DNA of 64,000 bases from Rhodospirillaceae bacterium (GTDB lineage Bacteria; Pseudomonadota; Alphaproteobacteria; GCA-2731375): the NCBI GenBank assembly GCA_018660265.1, contig JABJKS010000059.1, positions 124,001 through 188,000 of the forward strand, written 5' to 3'. The first letter of the stretch is position 1; each line of letters opens with the position of its first letter. Shown piece after piece: positions 44,851-53,580 of this stretch. Under the pieces are notes generated by a model. That model ran no database searches and was not told where the DNA came from. It worked only from the letters and a program-made list of their open reading frames with translations. The position numbers and the translations under genes were made by a program.

Positions 44851-45234
44851 ATGAGCGAGACACAGCGTCTGGACAAATGGTTGTGGTTTGCCAGGTTTTT
44901 CAAAAGCCGGACCTCAGCCGCCAAGGCCTGCAATGGGGGCAAGGTACGGATCAACAGCCAGATCGCTGCCAAGGCATCCGCCACGATAAAACTCGATGAT
45001 GTCCTGACCTTTCCCCGGGGGCATCATGTTCGGGTCGTGAAAATTCTGGACCTGGGTCAGCGCCGGGGCCCGGCACCGGAAGCCCAGGGCCTGTACGAAG
45101 ACCTGGCCCCGCCTGTTGTCGATGAAGATGCACGGCGCAAGGCAGCGGAGGAAGCGGCCATGGGACGCCCCGCAGGTGCGGGCCGGCCAACCAAGCGGGA
45201 CCGCCGGGCCGTGGACCGTCTGCTGGATCGGTAG
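44851..45234 (+). CDS. S4-domain RNA-binding protein (HslR-like)
   Basis: A 127-residue protein with an S4 RNA-binding domain: QRLDKWLWFARFFKSRTSAAKAC, then NGGKVRINSQIAAKAS and DDVLTFPRG. This is the HslR/Hsp15 type that binds stalled 50S subunits carrying nascent chains. The C-terminus is basic and rich in Ala/Arg (GRPAGAGRPTKRDRR). It follows the helicase by 21 bases and is presumably in its operon. Confidence 0.92.
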   Translation: MSETQRLDKWLWFARFFKSRTSAAKACNGGKVRINSQIAAKASATIKLDDVLTFPRGHHVRVVKILDLGQRRGPAPEAQGLYEDLAPPVVDEDARRKAAEEAAMGRPAGAGRPTKRDRRAVDRLLDR

Positions 45235-45299
45235 TTTTCTTCCAAAGGGCGTGCACTATGCAACGCGCGCGCCAGGAGACGCCCGCTATGGTACGTCCG

Positions 45300-45914
45300 C
45301 TAGGGGACGCGCAAGGCGTAGACCGTGTTGCCCATGTTTGCGATCAGGGACGGCAGGATGGCTTCGACAAGGGTGAAGTCATCGGCGTCCGCCGCTTTGA
45401 AAACAATTTTCGCCTGCCAAATTTGATTTCGCTCGGCGTTGGCGAGGCTAACCGTTAGATGACGCGCACGCCGGGTTGGCGATGTTTTATCCGTCGTAGC
45501 CTTCCAACGCATAGTCAGATCGACATTTTCGGAACTGCTGCTGCTGCCGCCGTCGCCGCGCAGTTGAAATTGCGACCGGCGGGCATCTTTCGGTTTGTCA
45601 CCGGAGAGTTGAAAGCTCAAAACATAGCCTGTGGGGGTCGGCCCCTGATAGCCGGCTTCTTCCAGCTTCTCACGAAAAAGTTCCGCAATGGCCGTCATTT
45701 GAGGCGACCCTGACAAAGGCCGGACGCGGATGGCGACGCCTTTCGGCAGTGTATCCTGACCTTCCGCATCCAAGATGCCGACAATCCCATCGTCTGACTG
45801 CGCCTTGGCTTCGTATGTAGGGAGCAACGGTGCCAGGGCGCAGATAATCACCAGCAATGCCAACCGGGCCAGCCATTGCTGTGGGGGGGATTGATTTTTC
45901 CAGAACGTCATCAT
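45300..45914 (-). CDS. Membrane-anchored or exported protein of unknown function
   Basis: About 204 residues. The start is uncertain between two adjacent ATGs (45914, 45911) and a TTG further upstream; none has a good Shine-Dalgarno. A hydrophobic segment ALLVIICALAPLLPTYEAKAQ is a signal peptide or anchor. The rest has VGILDAEGQDTLPKGVAIRV, a GYVLSFQLSGDKP motif, and RARHLTVSLANAERNQIWQAKI. This resembles envelope lipoprotein-like beta domains, but I do not recognise a family. It interrupts the helicase-to-RpoH block and points the opposite way. Confidence 0.65.
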   Translation of the reverse strand: MMTFWKNQSPPQQWLARLALLVIICALAPLLPTYEAKAQSDDGIVGILDAEGQDTLPKGVAIRVRPLSGSPQMTAIAELFREKLEEAGYQGPTPTGYVLSFQLSGDKPKDARRSQFQLRGDGGSSSSSENVDLTMRWKATTDKTSPTRRARHLTVSLANAERNQIWQAKIVFKAADADDFTLVEAILPSLIANMGNTVYALRVP

Positions 45915-46022
45915 GCTGATTTGATGATAGAGCAAGCTGGCCCAGAGGCAAATTTTTAGAATAGAAATATTGTCGAATGAATACAGGTTGAACAGTGCCG
46001 TGGGGGCGTGTTAGGCAGCGGT

Positions 46023-46496
46023 ATGATAAATCGAATCAAGGCGTTATTTGCCGGTACGGGCGCTTCCGATGAACCGGCTATCGGCCAGCATACTCACGAT
46101 GAACTGCAATTGGCGGCCGCGGCCCTGTTAATCGAGGCGGCGACCCAGGACGGCCATTATGGCGAGGCGGAACAAGGTGCCATCGACGCCTTGTTGCAGC
46201 GACGCTTTGGCCTGACGGCGGAAGAGGCCCAGACATTGCACGATTTGGCGGTCGCGGAACAGACAGAAGCCAATCAATTGCTGGGCTTTACCCGGGTTAT
46301 TAAGGATCGCTATTCACCCGAAGAACGGCTTGAGCTGATTGAAATGGCCTGGGAAGTCGCCTACGCGGACGGTGAATTGCACGATCATGAAGCAAATTTG
46401 TTGCGTCGGTTGGGTGGCTTGCTTTATGTCTCGGATAGGGAGCGGGGGGATGCGCGAAAACGCGTTCTTGCACGGTTGCAGGCAACCGGTCCATAG
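46023..46496 (+). CDS. TerB family tellurite resistance protein
   Basis: A 157-residue protein with TerB-like sequence: LQLAAAALLIEAATQDGHYGEAEQ near residue 30 and ELIEMAWEVAYADGELHDHEANLLRRLGGLL in the C-terminal half. Both carry acidic D/E positions used for metal binding. The ATG at 46023 has GGCAG upstream; a GTG at 46008 is possible. TerB-domain proteins act in stress sensing, and tellurite resistance is not implied by this domain alone. It lies 96 bases before fdxA. Confidence 0.88.
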   Translation: MINRIKALFAGTGASDEPAIGQHTHDELQLAAAALLIEAATQDGHYGEAEQGAIDALLQRRFGLTAEEAQTLHDLAVAEQTEANQLLGFTRVIKDRYSPEERLELIEMAWEVAYADGELHDHEANLLRRLGGLLYVSDRERGDARKRVLARLQATGP

Positions 46497-46503
46497 TTCG
46501 AAT

Positions 46504-46540
46504 TAATCGTTTGCAACTAATCGTTTTGGACTAATCGTTT
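46504..46540. repeat. Three TAATCGTTT motifs at 14-bp period
   Basis: TAATCGTTT occurs at 46504-46512, 46518-46526 and 46532-46540, spaced by exactly 14 bases. It lies between terB and fdxA and ends in a T-rich run. It could be a duplicated regulatory site for fdxA. No hairpin is formed. Confidence 0.5.
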
Positions 46541-46591
46541 TTTTGGCCGGTCTCATTGCCGGATGACTATACGCTGTTAGGAGATTAAGGA

Positions 46592-46930
46592 ATGACGTAC
46601 GTCGTCGTCGATGCCTGCATTAAGTGCAAGTATATGGATTGCATTGAAGTTTGTCCGGTGGACTGCTTTTATGAAGGCGAAAACATGTTGGTAATTCACC
46701 CTGATGAATGCATCGACTGTGGTGTCTGTGAACCCGAATGCCCGGTCGAGGCTATTTTGCCGGACACCGAGGATGATACGGAAAAATGGGTGGAAATGAA
46801 TCGCGATTTTTCGGAAAAGTGGCCGAATATTACGCAAAAAGGCGACGCCCCCACGGACAGTGATGATTTCAAGGACGAAACTGGTAAGTTCGAGAAATAT
46901 TTCAGCGCAGAACCGGGCAAAGGTACCTAA
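46592..46930 (+). CDS. fdxA: Ferredoxin FdxA (3Fe-4S/4Fe-4S)
   Basis: A 112-residue seven-iron ferredoxin. Cysteines [14 protein letters not shown] and [12 protein letters not shown] give the two cluster-binding motifs near residues 9-21 and 40-51. The C-terminal extension ([21 protein letters not shown]) is typical of FdxA. It carries electrons in the cytoplasm and is essential in many alphas. GGAGATTAAGG precedes the ATG. It sits in the conserved helicase-S4-FdxA-CarD-RpoH neighbourhood. Confidence 0.97.
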   Translation: MTYVVVDACIKCKYMDCIEVCPVDCFYEGENMLVIHPDECIDCGVCEPECPVEAILPDTEDDTEKWVEMNRDFSEKWPNITQKGDAPTDSDDFKDETGKFEKYFSAEPGKGT

Positions 46931-47040
46931 ATCGGTATCGGTGTCACGTGGCAGCCAGGCCTGCCAAATTGCGACCAGATTACAACCAGGTTGTAACTTG
47001 GGTGCACTTTGACAGCCTGTCCCATTGAATTGTTTATTGC

Positions 47041-47073
47041 AAAGCGCCGGCGGCACCCGTGCCGTCGGCCTTT
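47041..47073 (+). terminator. Hairpin between fdxA and carD, likely terminator
   Basis: GCCGGCGGCA (47046-47055) pairs with TGCCGTCGGC (47060-47069) around a CCCG loop. The flanking AAAG (47041-47044) and CTTT (47070-47073) extend the stem past a single bulged C. The T tract is short, so efficiency is uncertain. It is 110 bases after the fdxA stop and 149 before carD. Confidence 0.55.
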
Positions 47074-47221
47074 GCTGTTCGACAGGCTTCTTATTGCACC
47101 ATATTTGTGATATGCCCTGTCACTTGTCACCTGTCACCTGGGGCAGCCGTCTGATTTCAGGGGGCATGGACCGACCAACGGTTCCACTGGAATAATTCTA
47201 AATACCTGATGAGAAGGCGAT

Positions 47222-47752
47222 ATGGCGATTAAGGCAAAGAAGAAAACCACCAAGGCAAAGCGCACCAATGGCTTCGCTATAGACGATTATGTCGTTTATC
47301 CGACCCATGGCGTCGGCCAGATCACGGGCATCGAAGATCAGGAAATTGCCGGCACGCAGCTGAAGTTATTCGTCGTCCTGTTTCACAAGGAAAAGATGAC
47401 CCTCAGGGTTCCCGTTAATAAGGCTGAAGTCAGCGGTATGCGCGCCCTGGCCAGCGCCGACAAAATGAAAACGGCAATGACCACCTTAAAAGGCCGGGCC
47501 CGGGTCAAGCGCACCATGTGGTCCCGCCGGGCTCAGGAATATGAGGCAAAGATCAATTCCGGAGACCCCGTCCTGATTGCCGAGGTTATTCGTGATCTGC
47601 ATCGTGGTGAGGGTCAGCCTGAACAGTCCTATAGCGAAAGGCAGATCTATGAAGCTGCCATGGAACGACTGGTGCGGGAACTGGCGGTTGTGGAAAGTCT
47701 GGATGAAGACCAGGCGACGGAAAAACTGAATGGTGTTTTAAACGCCGAGTGA
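47222..47752 (+). CDS. CarD family transcriptional regulator
   Basis: A 176-residue CarD/CdnL-type protein. The N-terminal RNA-polymerase-interacting Tudor-like domain shows DDYVVYPTHGVGQITGIEDQEIAG, followed by KEKMTLRVPVNKAE. The C-terminal helical part contains RAQEYEAKINSGDPVLIAEVIRDL. It binds RNA polymerase and promoters and stabilises open complexes. GAGAAGG lies upstream of ATG 47222. The N-terminus has a basic Lys/Thr-rich tail (MAIKAKKKTTKAKRTN). A strong terminator follows it. Confidence 0.95.
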   Translation: MAIKAKKKTTKAKRTNGFAIDDYVVYPTHGVGQITGIEDQEIAGTQLKLFVVLFHKEKMTLRVPVNKAEVSGMRALASADKMKTAMTTLKGRARVKRTMWSRRAQEYEAKINSGDPVLIAEVIRDLHRGEGQPEQSYSERQIYEAAMERLVRELAVVESLDEDQATEKLNGVLNAE

Positions 47753-47822
47753 TACCTATCGCCTGATAGCAATCGACGGTATTTGAGGCTTTTCGCGAAT
47801 AATTAGGCCACAAAAATTTAGA

Positions 47823-47852
47823 GTCCGGTGTCATTTGATGCCGGGCTTTTTT
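47823..47852 (+). terminator. Rho-independent terminator of carD
   Basis: GTCCGGTGTCA (47823-47833) pairs with TGATGCCGGGC (47836-47846) with three wobble pairs, followed directly by six T (47847-47852). It lies 70 bases after the carD stop. It isolates carD from rpoH. Confidence 0.85.
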
Positions 47853-48138
47853 CGTTATGCAGGTACCAAGCCTTAGCGCATGTTTCTTAAAAATTGCTCA
47901 ATACCTGAAGAATAGAGCAATTGAACCAATCACTTAGATCATGTGAGCTTTTGCAATTAATTGAAAATTGCCTTAGCCGCCATTGAAGCATCTGGTCGCA
48001 GAACTAATATTAGAATGCGTCTAATGATTACTTGAAATTGTATTTTATCTAATATAACGTAGTTATAAAAATGATGCAATGTTTCAATTATATTACTTTA
48101 TGTTGCGATAAAGCCCTATACGGCGTGGGAGTATAAAA
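47853..48138 (+). promoter_or_regulatory. AT-rich region upstream of rpoH with inverted repeats
   Basis: This 286-bp stretch is clearly more AT-rich than its flanks and holds no gene. AATTGCTC (47892-47899) and GAGCAATT (47915-47922) are exact inverted repeats 15 bases apart. GCAATT (47953-47958) and AATTGC (47966-47971) repeat the same core. A candidate promoter, TTGAAA at 48032-48037 and TATAAC at 48053-48058, has 15-bp spacing, which is slightly short. CTTGAA at 48031 also resembles a heat-shock -35 element, without a matching -10. Confidence 0.5.
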
Positions 48139-49029
48139 ATGGCGCATATGGACACCATTGAGGCGCAGCGGGCGGGTCGGCGTTTCATTAACCGGGCAAT
48201 GAAGGCACCCATGCTGGAAAGAGAGCATGAGCGGGATCTGGCCCGACGCTGGCGTGATGAAGGGGATGAGGACGCTTTGCACGAATTGGTGAATTCCTAT
48301 GTCCGCCTGGTCGTGGCCACGGCGGCCCGGTTTCGTAATTACAGCTTGCCCATGGGCGATTTGGTGCAGGAAGGCACCGTCGGCCTGATGCAGGCGGCAG
48401 AACGCTTTGACCCGGATCGGGAAGTGCGATTTTCGACCTATGCCATGTGGTGGATCAGGGTCGCGATCCAGGACTATATTTTGCGCAATTGGTCAATTGT
48501 CCGCACCGGAACAACAGCGGCGCAAAAGTCTCTGTTCTTCAATATCCGCCGTCTGCGGGCACAGTTGAACGATCGCCCCGACGGACCCCTGACCAAGACT
48601 GGCCAATCAAGAATTGCTGATGCGCTTAAAGTCTCCGTTGCCGACGTTCTGGCGATGGAGGGACGTTTGTCAGGCATCGACCGTTCATTGAATGCAGAAA
48701 TTAATGGTGATGGCGATAACGGGGGCGAATGGCAGGATCTATTGGTTGACCAACGCCCCGACCCGGAAGAAGTGGTCCGGGACAAACATGATGCAAATAC
48801 CTATTCCGAATGGTTGCAGGATGCCATAAGCCAGCTGAACGAACGTGAACAGATGATTATTCGCCAACGTCGTCTACGCGAAAAAGGCCTGACGTTGGAA
48901 TCGCTTGGCCGTATGTTGGGTATCTCAAAAGAACGGGTACGACAAATCGAATGTCAGGCCCTTGGAAAAATGAAAATCAGCCTTTCGGAAAAAGGCGGCA
49001 ATCCATTGGATGCCAGCCTGCCTGGTTAG
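48139..49029 (+). CDS. rpoH: RNA polymerase sigma-32 factor (RpoH)
   Basis: A 296-residue sigma-70 family factor of RpoH type. Region 2 has LVVATAARFRNYSLPMGDLVQEGTVG-like core sequence and FSTYAMWWIRVAIQDYILRNWSIV. The RpoH box is AQKSLFFNIRRLRAQL. Region 4 has LGRMLGISKERVRQIECQAL. It directs heat-shock transcription. GGGAG lies eight bases before the ATG. The segment between regions 3 and 4 (NAEINGDGDNGGEWQDLLVD) is usual for the family. Alphaproteobacteria often have two RpoH paralogues; which one this is cannot be told here. Confidence 0.95.
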   Translation: MAHMDTIEAQRAGRRFINRAMKAPMLEREHERDLARRWRDEGDEDALHELVNSYVRLVVATAARFRNYSLPMGDLVQEGTVGLMQAAERFDPDREVRFSTYAMWWIRVAIQDYILRNWSIVRTGTTAAQKSLFFNIRRLRAQLNDRPDGPLTKTGQSRIADALKVSVADVLAMEGRLSGIDRSLNAEINGDGDNGGEWQDLLVDQRPDPEEVVRDKHDANTYSEWLQDAISQLNEREQMIIRQRRLREKGLTLESLGRMLGISKERVRQIECQALGKMKISLSEKGGNPLDASLPG

Positions 49030-49051
49030 CCGGGAAGGACACCAGATTTCG

Positions 49052-49972
49052 TCATGACTGGCTGGCTGGTGTCGTTAATTCCTTTGCCACACTGACCACC
49101 AACTCTCTGAGCCATTTGTGCCGCGGGTCGCTGGCAAGCCTCGGGTGCCAGTTGGCAATGATTTCAAGTGACGGCGTAGGGAACTCCATTTCAAAGACTT
49201 TCAACTCCGATCGTCGTCTGCGCAGTAGCTGCTCGGGCACAAAGGCGAGAAAATCGTCAGTCCTGAGAACTTCAAACAAGACCGGGAACGTCGGCAGGGC
49301 AACGGTTACGCGCCGGCGATATCCGAGGCTGGCAAGTACGCTATCGACGGGCCCGGAGAAACTTCCGCCAGCCGGGGCAACCAATAGATGGTCGTACGCA
49401 CAAAGCTGCTGAAGTGATATTTGCTCAGTCCTTAATGGATGCTCTTTCCTTGCCACACAAACATAGCGGTCTTTGCAAAGGAGACGGGACGGCAGATCGG
49501 GAATCATAAATTCGGGGCTGGCGACATAATAATCGATCTCACCTCGTGCCATGAGATCCGGCAAGCCAGTGACAGGCCTTGGAACAACCGACACCCTGGC
49601 CCGAGGGGCGATTTTTCTAAGTTCCGCGATCACCGGGCTTATGACTGCAAATAGCATATAGTCGTTTCCGCTGAGTTTGAAGGTCGTCTCGGTGGTGGTC
49701 GGATCAAAATCTTCGGGCGTGATCAGTGCCTGCGCGGTGCCCAGCAGATCTTTGATGGGTACGGCCAAGGCTTCGGCACGTGGCGTTGGTATGATGCCGT
49801 GCGAGCTCCTGATAAAGAGCTCATCGGAGAATAAATCCCGCAGCCGCTTGAGCATGCCGGACACTGTCGGTTGCGTAAGAGCGAGCCGATCAGCCGCGCG
49901 CGTAACGCTACGCGCATCGAACAGTGCATCAAAGGCTACAAGTAAATTGAGGTCGATGTTCCTGATATTCAT
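49052..49972 (-). CDS. LysR-type transcriptional regulator
   Basis: A 306-residue LysR regulator. The N-terminal winged helix-turn-helix is NLLVAFDALFDARSVTRAAD followed by LTQPTVSGMLKRLRDLF. The effector domain contains TFKLSGNDYMLFAVI and a GEIDYYVASPEF-like ligand region. It resembles NodD/NahR-type regulators. It is divergent from the small gene at 50068 with a 95-bp gap, so it may control that gene or its own promoter. It ends 22 bases from the rpoH stop on the opposite strand, with no terminator visible. Confidence 0.93.
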   Translation of the reverse strand: MNIRNIDLNLLVAFDALFDARSVTRAADRLALTQPTVSGMLKRLRDLFSDELFIRSSHGIIPTPRAEALAVPIKDLLGTAQALITPEDFDPTTTETTFKLSGNDYMLFAVISPVIAELRKIAPRARVSVVPRPVTGLPDLMARGEIDYYVASPEFMIPDLPSRLLCKDRYVCVARKEHPLRTEQISLQQLCAYDHLLVAPAGGSFSGPVDSVLASLGYRRRVTVALPTFPVLFEVLRTDDFLAFVPEQLLRRRRSELKVFEMEFPTPSLEIIANWHPRLASDPRHKWLRELVVSVAKELTTPASQS

Positions 49973-50067
49973 TTTATCGATACCAAATATTGAATTTTGC
50001 GATTGGAATTATATCAAAACCGCCGCCATCTTCAAGGGCATGAATAATCCCTGCAAGGAGATGGCAA

Positions 50068-50289
50068 ATGGCGCTCACCGATAGCAACAAAGACACAGCC
50101 TTGCATCACCGCCCGATAGAGGTCTGGGGCATGGCCCGCGTATTCAGGCGGGCCGCCTCGTCGTTATGGAACGGTCTCAAGCGTATTTCGCAGCCAAGTC
50201 CGCTTTCCGTCGATATTCCGAATGAGGAATTGCGTCAGGACATAGGGTTTGCGTTGAAGGGGGCGATAAATGGCAGAGGCTATTTGTAG
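50068..50289 (+). CDS. Small protein of unknown function (73 aa)
   Basis: A 73-residue protein with AAGGAG seven bases before its ATG, a near-ideal ribosome binding site. It has basic segments (FRRAASSLWNGLKRI) and a C-terminal IPNEELRQDIGFAL. The last part resembles the end of DUF1127 proteins (a short domain with an R-x-L-x-D-I-G pattern), but the match is weak. It is divergent from the LysR gene and could be its target. Confidence 0.6.
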   Translation: MALTDSNKDTALHHRPIEVWGMARVFRRAASSLWNGLKRISQPSPLSVDIPNEELRQDIGFALKGAINGRGYL

Positions 50290-50348
50290 ATTTCAGCCGT
50301 AAATCGGCTTGAACCGGCAGGCCGTTACATCCCCAAGGAGACACACAC

Positions 50349-50426
50349 GTGACCCTGCGGTTGTGGGAAAATAAAAATCGCTCTTTCGGAAAGGACACCA
50401 CGTTGCCTTATGACCGGCTGGGTTAA
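50349..50426 (+). CDS. Candidate 25-codon small ORF before glnE
   Basis: GTG at 50349 is preceded by AAGGAG with eight bases between. It opens a 25-codon frame with residues MTLRLWENKNRSFGKDT, ending at TAA 50424-50426. No homologue is known to me and the length is near chance level. The strong ribosome binding site and position 106 bases before glnE make it a reasonable leader or regulatory peptide candidate. Confidence 0.3.
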   Translation: MTLRLWENKNRSFGKDTTLPYDRLG

Positions 50427-50532
50427 TTGATAAGAGCCGGCATTGGGCGGTAAATCGCACTGTCGAAATCTATCAAGCGCGGTTATATAGGATCACGATG
50501 TTTTTTTGATTTTTTTCAAGTGTGCGCTTGCA

Positions 50533-53500
50533 ATGTCGCGATCAGCTTACCCTTACAAAGATCCAATCCCGGCCACCGCCTTTGATGAACAACGGGCTGC
50601 CTCGGTATTGGCGGATCTGCGCCAAGGCGGCGAGGCGCTGGAAGATCCCGTCATTTCAGCGGAATTTGCCGCCCTGTGGGATGACCCGGCCGCCGTGGCT
50701 TTGTTATCCGCCATCTTTGGCAACAGTCCATTTCTGGGCCGTCTGGCTTTATCCGATGTAGATTATCTGCCGCTGTTTTTTGCCGCCACGCCCCAGGATA
50801 ATCTTGAAAGTTTGCTGGACGCCCTGGCACAAGGGCTGACGGACGCTTCGGATATTGACGCTGCCATGGCGCAATTGCGTCTTAGCCGCCGCCGGGTGGC
50901 TTTCCTGGTTGCCCTAGCGGATGTTGGCGGTGTCTGGAATTTGCTTCAGGTTACCTCTGCCCTGTCGCAGTTTGCTGATGCTGCGATCGGCGGTGCCGTG
51001 CGCTGGCTGCTGCGGCAGGCGGGCCAAAAGGGCGATCTGGCCCTACCCGATATGACCCAGCCGGACAAGGGCAGTGGCCTTGTGGTGCTGGGCATGGGCA
51101 AGCTGGGCGCGTTTGAGCTGAATTACTCATCAGATGTCGATCTGATCATCCTTTACGATGACGAGGCAGCGCCCTATACGGGCAAACGAACGGCCCAGGA
51201 CTGTTTCATTCGTTTGGCGCAGTCCCTGGTCAAAATGCTGCAGGAGCTTACCCGCGACGGCTATGTCCTGCGCACCGATTTGCGCCTGCGCCCTGATCCG
51301 GGCGTTATGCCGGCGGTGGTGTCCATGCGTGCGGCGGAACAATATTATGAAAGCCTGGGCCAGAACTGGGAACGGGCGGCTATGATAAAGGCCCGCCCCG
51401 TAGCCGGTGATCTGGCCTTGGGCGCGGCCTATCTGGAACGCCTGCAGCCCTTTATCTGGCGGCGTAATCTGGATTATGCCGCCATTGCCGATATCCACGC
51501 CATTATGCGGAAAATTCACAGCCACACCGGTGCCGGTTCCGGTGGGATCGATGTGGAGGGCCACAATATCAAGCTGGGCCGTGGTGGTATCCGGGACATA
51601 GAGTTTTTTGCCCAGACCCAACAGTTGATCGCCGGCGGACGGCAGCCCGAATTGCGCCTGTCGGCCACTTGCGAAACCCTACGCGCATTGGCATCGGGGG
51701 GCTGGATTGATGATGTCGTCGCCGATGAGATGATCGCCGCGTATGACTTCCTGCGGCAGTTGGAACATCGCCTGCAGATGATTGCCGACGAACAGACCCA
51801 AACCATGCCCAAAACAGCGGAAGGCGTGGCCCTTTTGGCATGTTTCATGGGCTATGATGGCCCGGCTGAACCAGACATTGAACCTGCGGAGCCTGCGGGG
51901 CCAGGGCAGGATTTTCGCGGGGTGCTGTTGCATCACCTTGATCGGGTACATCATCACCACGGCCTGTTATTTGATGATGCCCCTGGGCCCACCGACACGG
52001 GTAATTTGATATTTTTCGGTACGGATGATGATCCCGAAACCCTGGATCAGCTGGCCGCCATGGGGTTTGAAGGGGCGCAGGGAATTTCGGCCACGGTGCG
52101 CGGATGGCACCATGGTCGCTATCGTGCCCTGCGTTCCACGCGCGCGCGGGAGCTGTTGACCACGCTGCTGCCCGCTCTGCTGCGCGCGATTGCCGATACC
52201 GCCAATCCCAACGCGACCCTGGCCCGCTTTGACAGGTTCCTCTCGAACCTGCCGACCGGGGTGCAGTTGTTTTCCATGCTGACGGCGCGCCCGAATTTGC
52301 TTGAGTTGCTGGCCGAAATTATGGGTAGCGCGCCACATCTGGCGAACTATCTGGCAGAAAACTCTAACGTGGTTGATGCCATGACCTCTGCCGAGTTTCT
52401 CGGTGCGCCACCCCGATTGACCGCGTTGCGACAGGAATTCGCCGATGATCTGGATCAGGCCCTTGATTTTCAGGACGTACTGGATTTAACCCGGCGCAGG
52501 GTGAAAGAGCGCAAGTTTCAAATCGGTGTGCAGATCCTCGGCGCGACCATCGATGCGGATCGATCGGGGGAAAGCTATGCGGACCTGGCAGAGACCGCAG
52601 TGGGTGCCATGCTGCCAAAGGTGGGGGAGGCGTTTGCGGTAGGGGAGCGTCATGGGGTTTTGAAAGGTGGTGCCATGGTGGTGCTGGCCATGGGCAAACT
52701 GGGCAGCCGGGAGATGACCGGCGAGTCCGATTTGGATTTGATTTTCGTCTATGACTACCCCGATCCCGACAGCGTCTCAGTCGGTGACCGTCCCCTGCCC
52801 GCACAGCAATATTATTCTCGTTTCAGCCAACGCCTGATCAATGCCCTGACCGTGCCCACAGCCGAAGGAAAGCTGTATGAAGTGGATATGCGTCTGCGGC
52901 CTTCGGGTAATTCGGGTCCGGTGGCAACGCGGTTCGATGGTTTTGGCGACTATCAACGCAAGGAAGCCTGGACCTGGGAGCACATGGCGTTGAGCCGGGC
53001 GAGAATTATCGCCGGCGACGATGCATTGGCCGATAGGGTGCGCCAAACGATTGCCGAGGTGCTTTGCCGGCCCCGCGATCGCACGACCACGGCTGAGGAT
53101 GTCATTGCCATGCGGCAACGCCTGGTGACCAAAGCCGGGCCTGGCAATTCCAATCCATGGGATCTGAAGATGGTTCGCGGCGGTTTGCTGGATATTGAGT
53201 TCATTGCGCAGTTCCTGCAATTGGTGCACGCGCCAGAAGTGCCGGGGGACAAGCTGCGGATCCTCCACCCCAACACCTGTAAGGCGCTGTCGAATTTGAC
53301 CCGCGCGGGCGATCTGTCAAGGGTGGATGGCGATTGTCTGATTGAGGCGTCGGGCCTGTATCGTGATTTGATGGCGCTGTTTCGGATTGCCGTCGCCGGG
53401 GATTTCGATCCTGCCACGGCACCGCGGGGTATGGTGAACGCTGCGCTGCGTATTTCAGGCGCGTCGGATCTGGCGCAGTTGGAGCAACGATTGCTGGCCA

Positions 53501-53580
53501 CCCAAGCCGGGGTGCTGGAGATATTCCGGAAGATTGTCGGCGATACGGCAGAGACGGGGCCTAAAGCGGAACCGTGCTAG
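50533..53580 (+). CDS. glnE: Bifunctional glutamine synthetase adenylyltransferase/adenylyl-removing enzyme GlnE
   Basis: A 1015-residue GlnE, slightly longer than the E. coli enzyme. Two nucleotidyltransferase domains are visible. The N-terminal one has GMGKLGAFELNYSSDVDLI near residue 195 (adenylyl-removing), and the C-terminal one has MGKLGSREMTGESDLDLIF near residue 720 (adenylyl-transferring). Each carries the DxD metal motif. It adjusts glutamine synthetase activity to nitrogen status, with PII proteins as signal. ATG 50533 is chosen; a TTG at 50506 is possible. Its last four bases overlap the kinase gene on the opposite strand. It fits a catabolism that releases ammonia. Confidence 0.97.
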   Translation: MSRSAYPYKDPIPATAFDEQRAASVLADLRQGGEALEDPVISAEFAALWDDPAAVALLSAIFGNSPFLGRLALSDVDYLPLFFAATPQDNLESLLDALAQGLTDASDIDAAMAQLRLSRRRVAFLVALADVGGVWNLLQVTSALSQFADAAIGGAVRWLLRQAGQKGDLALPDMTQPDKGSGLVVLGMGKLGAFELNYSSDVDLIILYDDEAAPYTGKRTAQDCFIRLAQSLVKMLQELTRDGYVLRTDLRLRPDPGVMPAVVSMRAAEQYYESLGQNWERAAMIKARPVAGDLALGAAYLERLQPFIWRRNLDYAAIADIHAIMRKIHSHTGAGSGGIDVEGHNIKLGRGGIRDIEFFAQTQQLIAGGRQPELRLSATCETLRALASGGWIDDVVADEMIAAYDFLRQLEHRLQMIADEQTQTMPKTAEGVALLACFMGYDGPAEPDIEPAEPAGPGQDFRGVLLHHLDRVHHHHGLLFDDAPGPTDTGNLIFFGTDDDPETLDQLAAMGFEGAQGISATVRGWHHGRYRALRSTRARELLTTLLPALLRAIADTANPNATLARFDRFLSNLPTGVQLFSMLTARPNLLELLAEIMGSAPHLANYLAENSNVVDAMTSAEFLGAPPRLTALRQEFADDLDQALDFQDVLDLTRRRVKERKFQIGVQILGATIDADRSGESYADLAETAVGAMLPKVGEAFAVGERHGVLKGGAMVVLAMGKLGSREMTGESDLDLIFVYDYPDPDSVSVGDRPLPAQQYYSRFSQRLINALTVPTAEGKLYEVDMRLRPSGNSGPVATRFDGFGDYQRKEAWTWEHMALSRARIIAGDDALADRVRQTIAEVLCRPRDRTTTAEDVIAMRQRLVTKAGPGNSNPWDLKMVRGGLLDIEFIAQFLQLVHAPEVPGDKLRILHPNTCKALSNLTRAGDLSRVDGDCLIEASGLYRDLMALFRIAVAGDFDPATAPRGMVNAALRISGASDLAQLEQRLLATQAGVLEIFRKIVGDTAETGPKAEPC

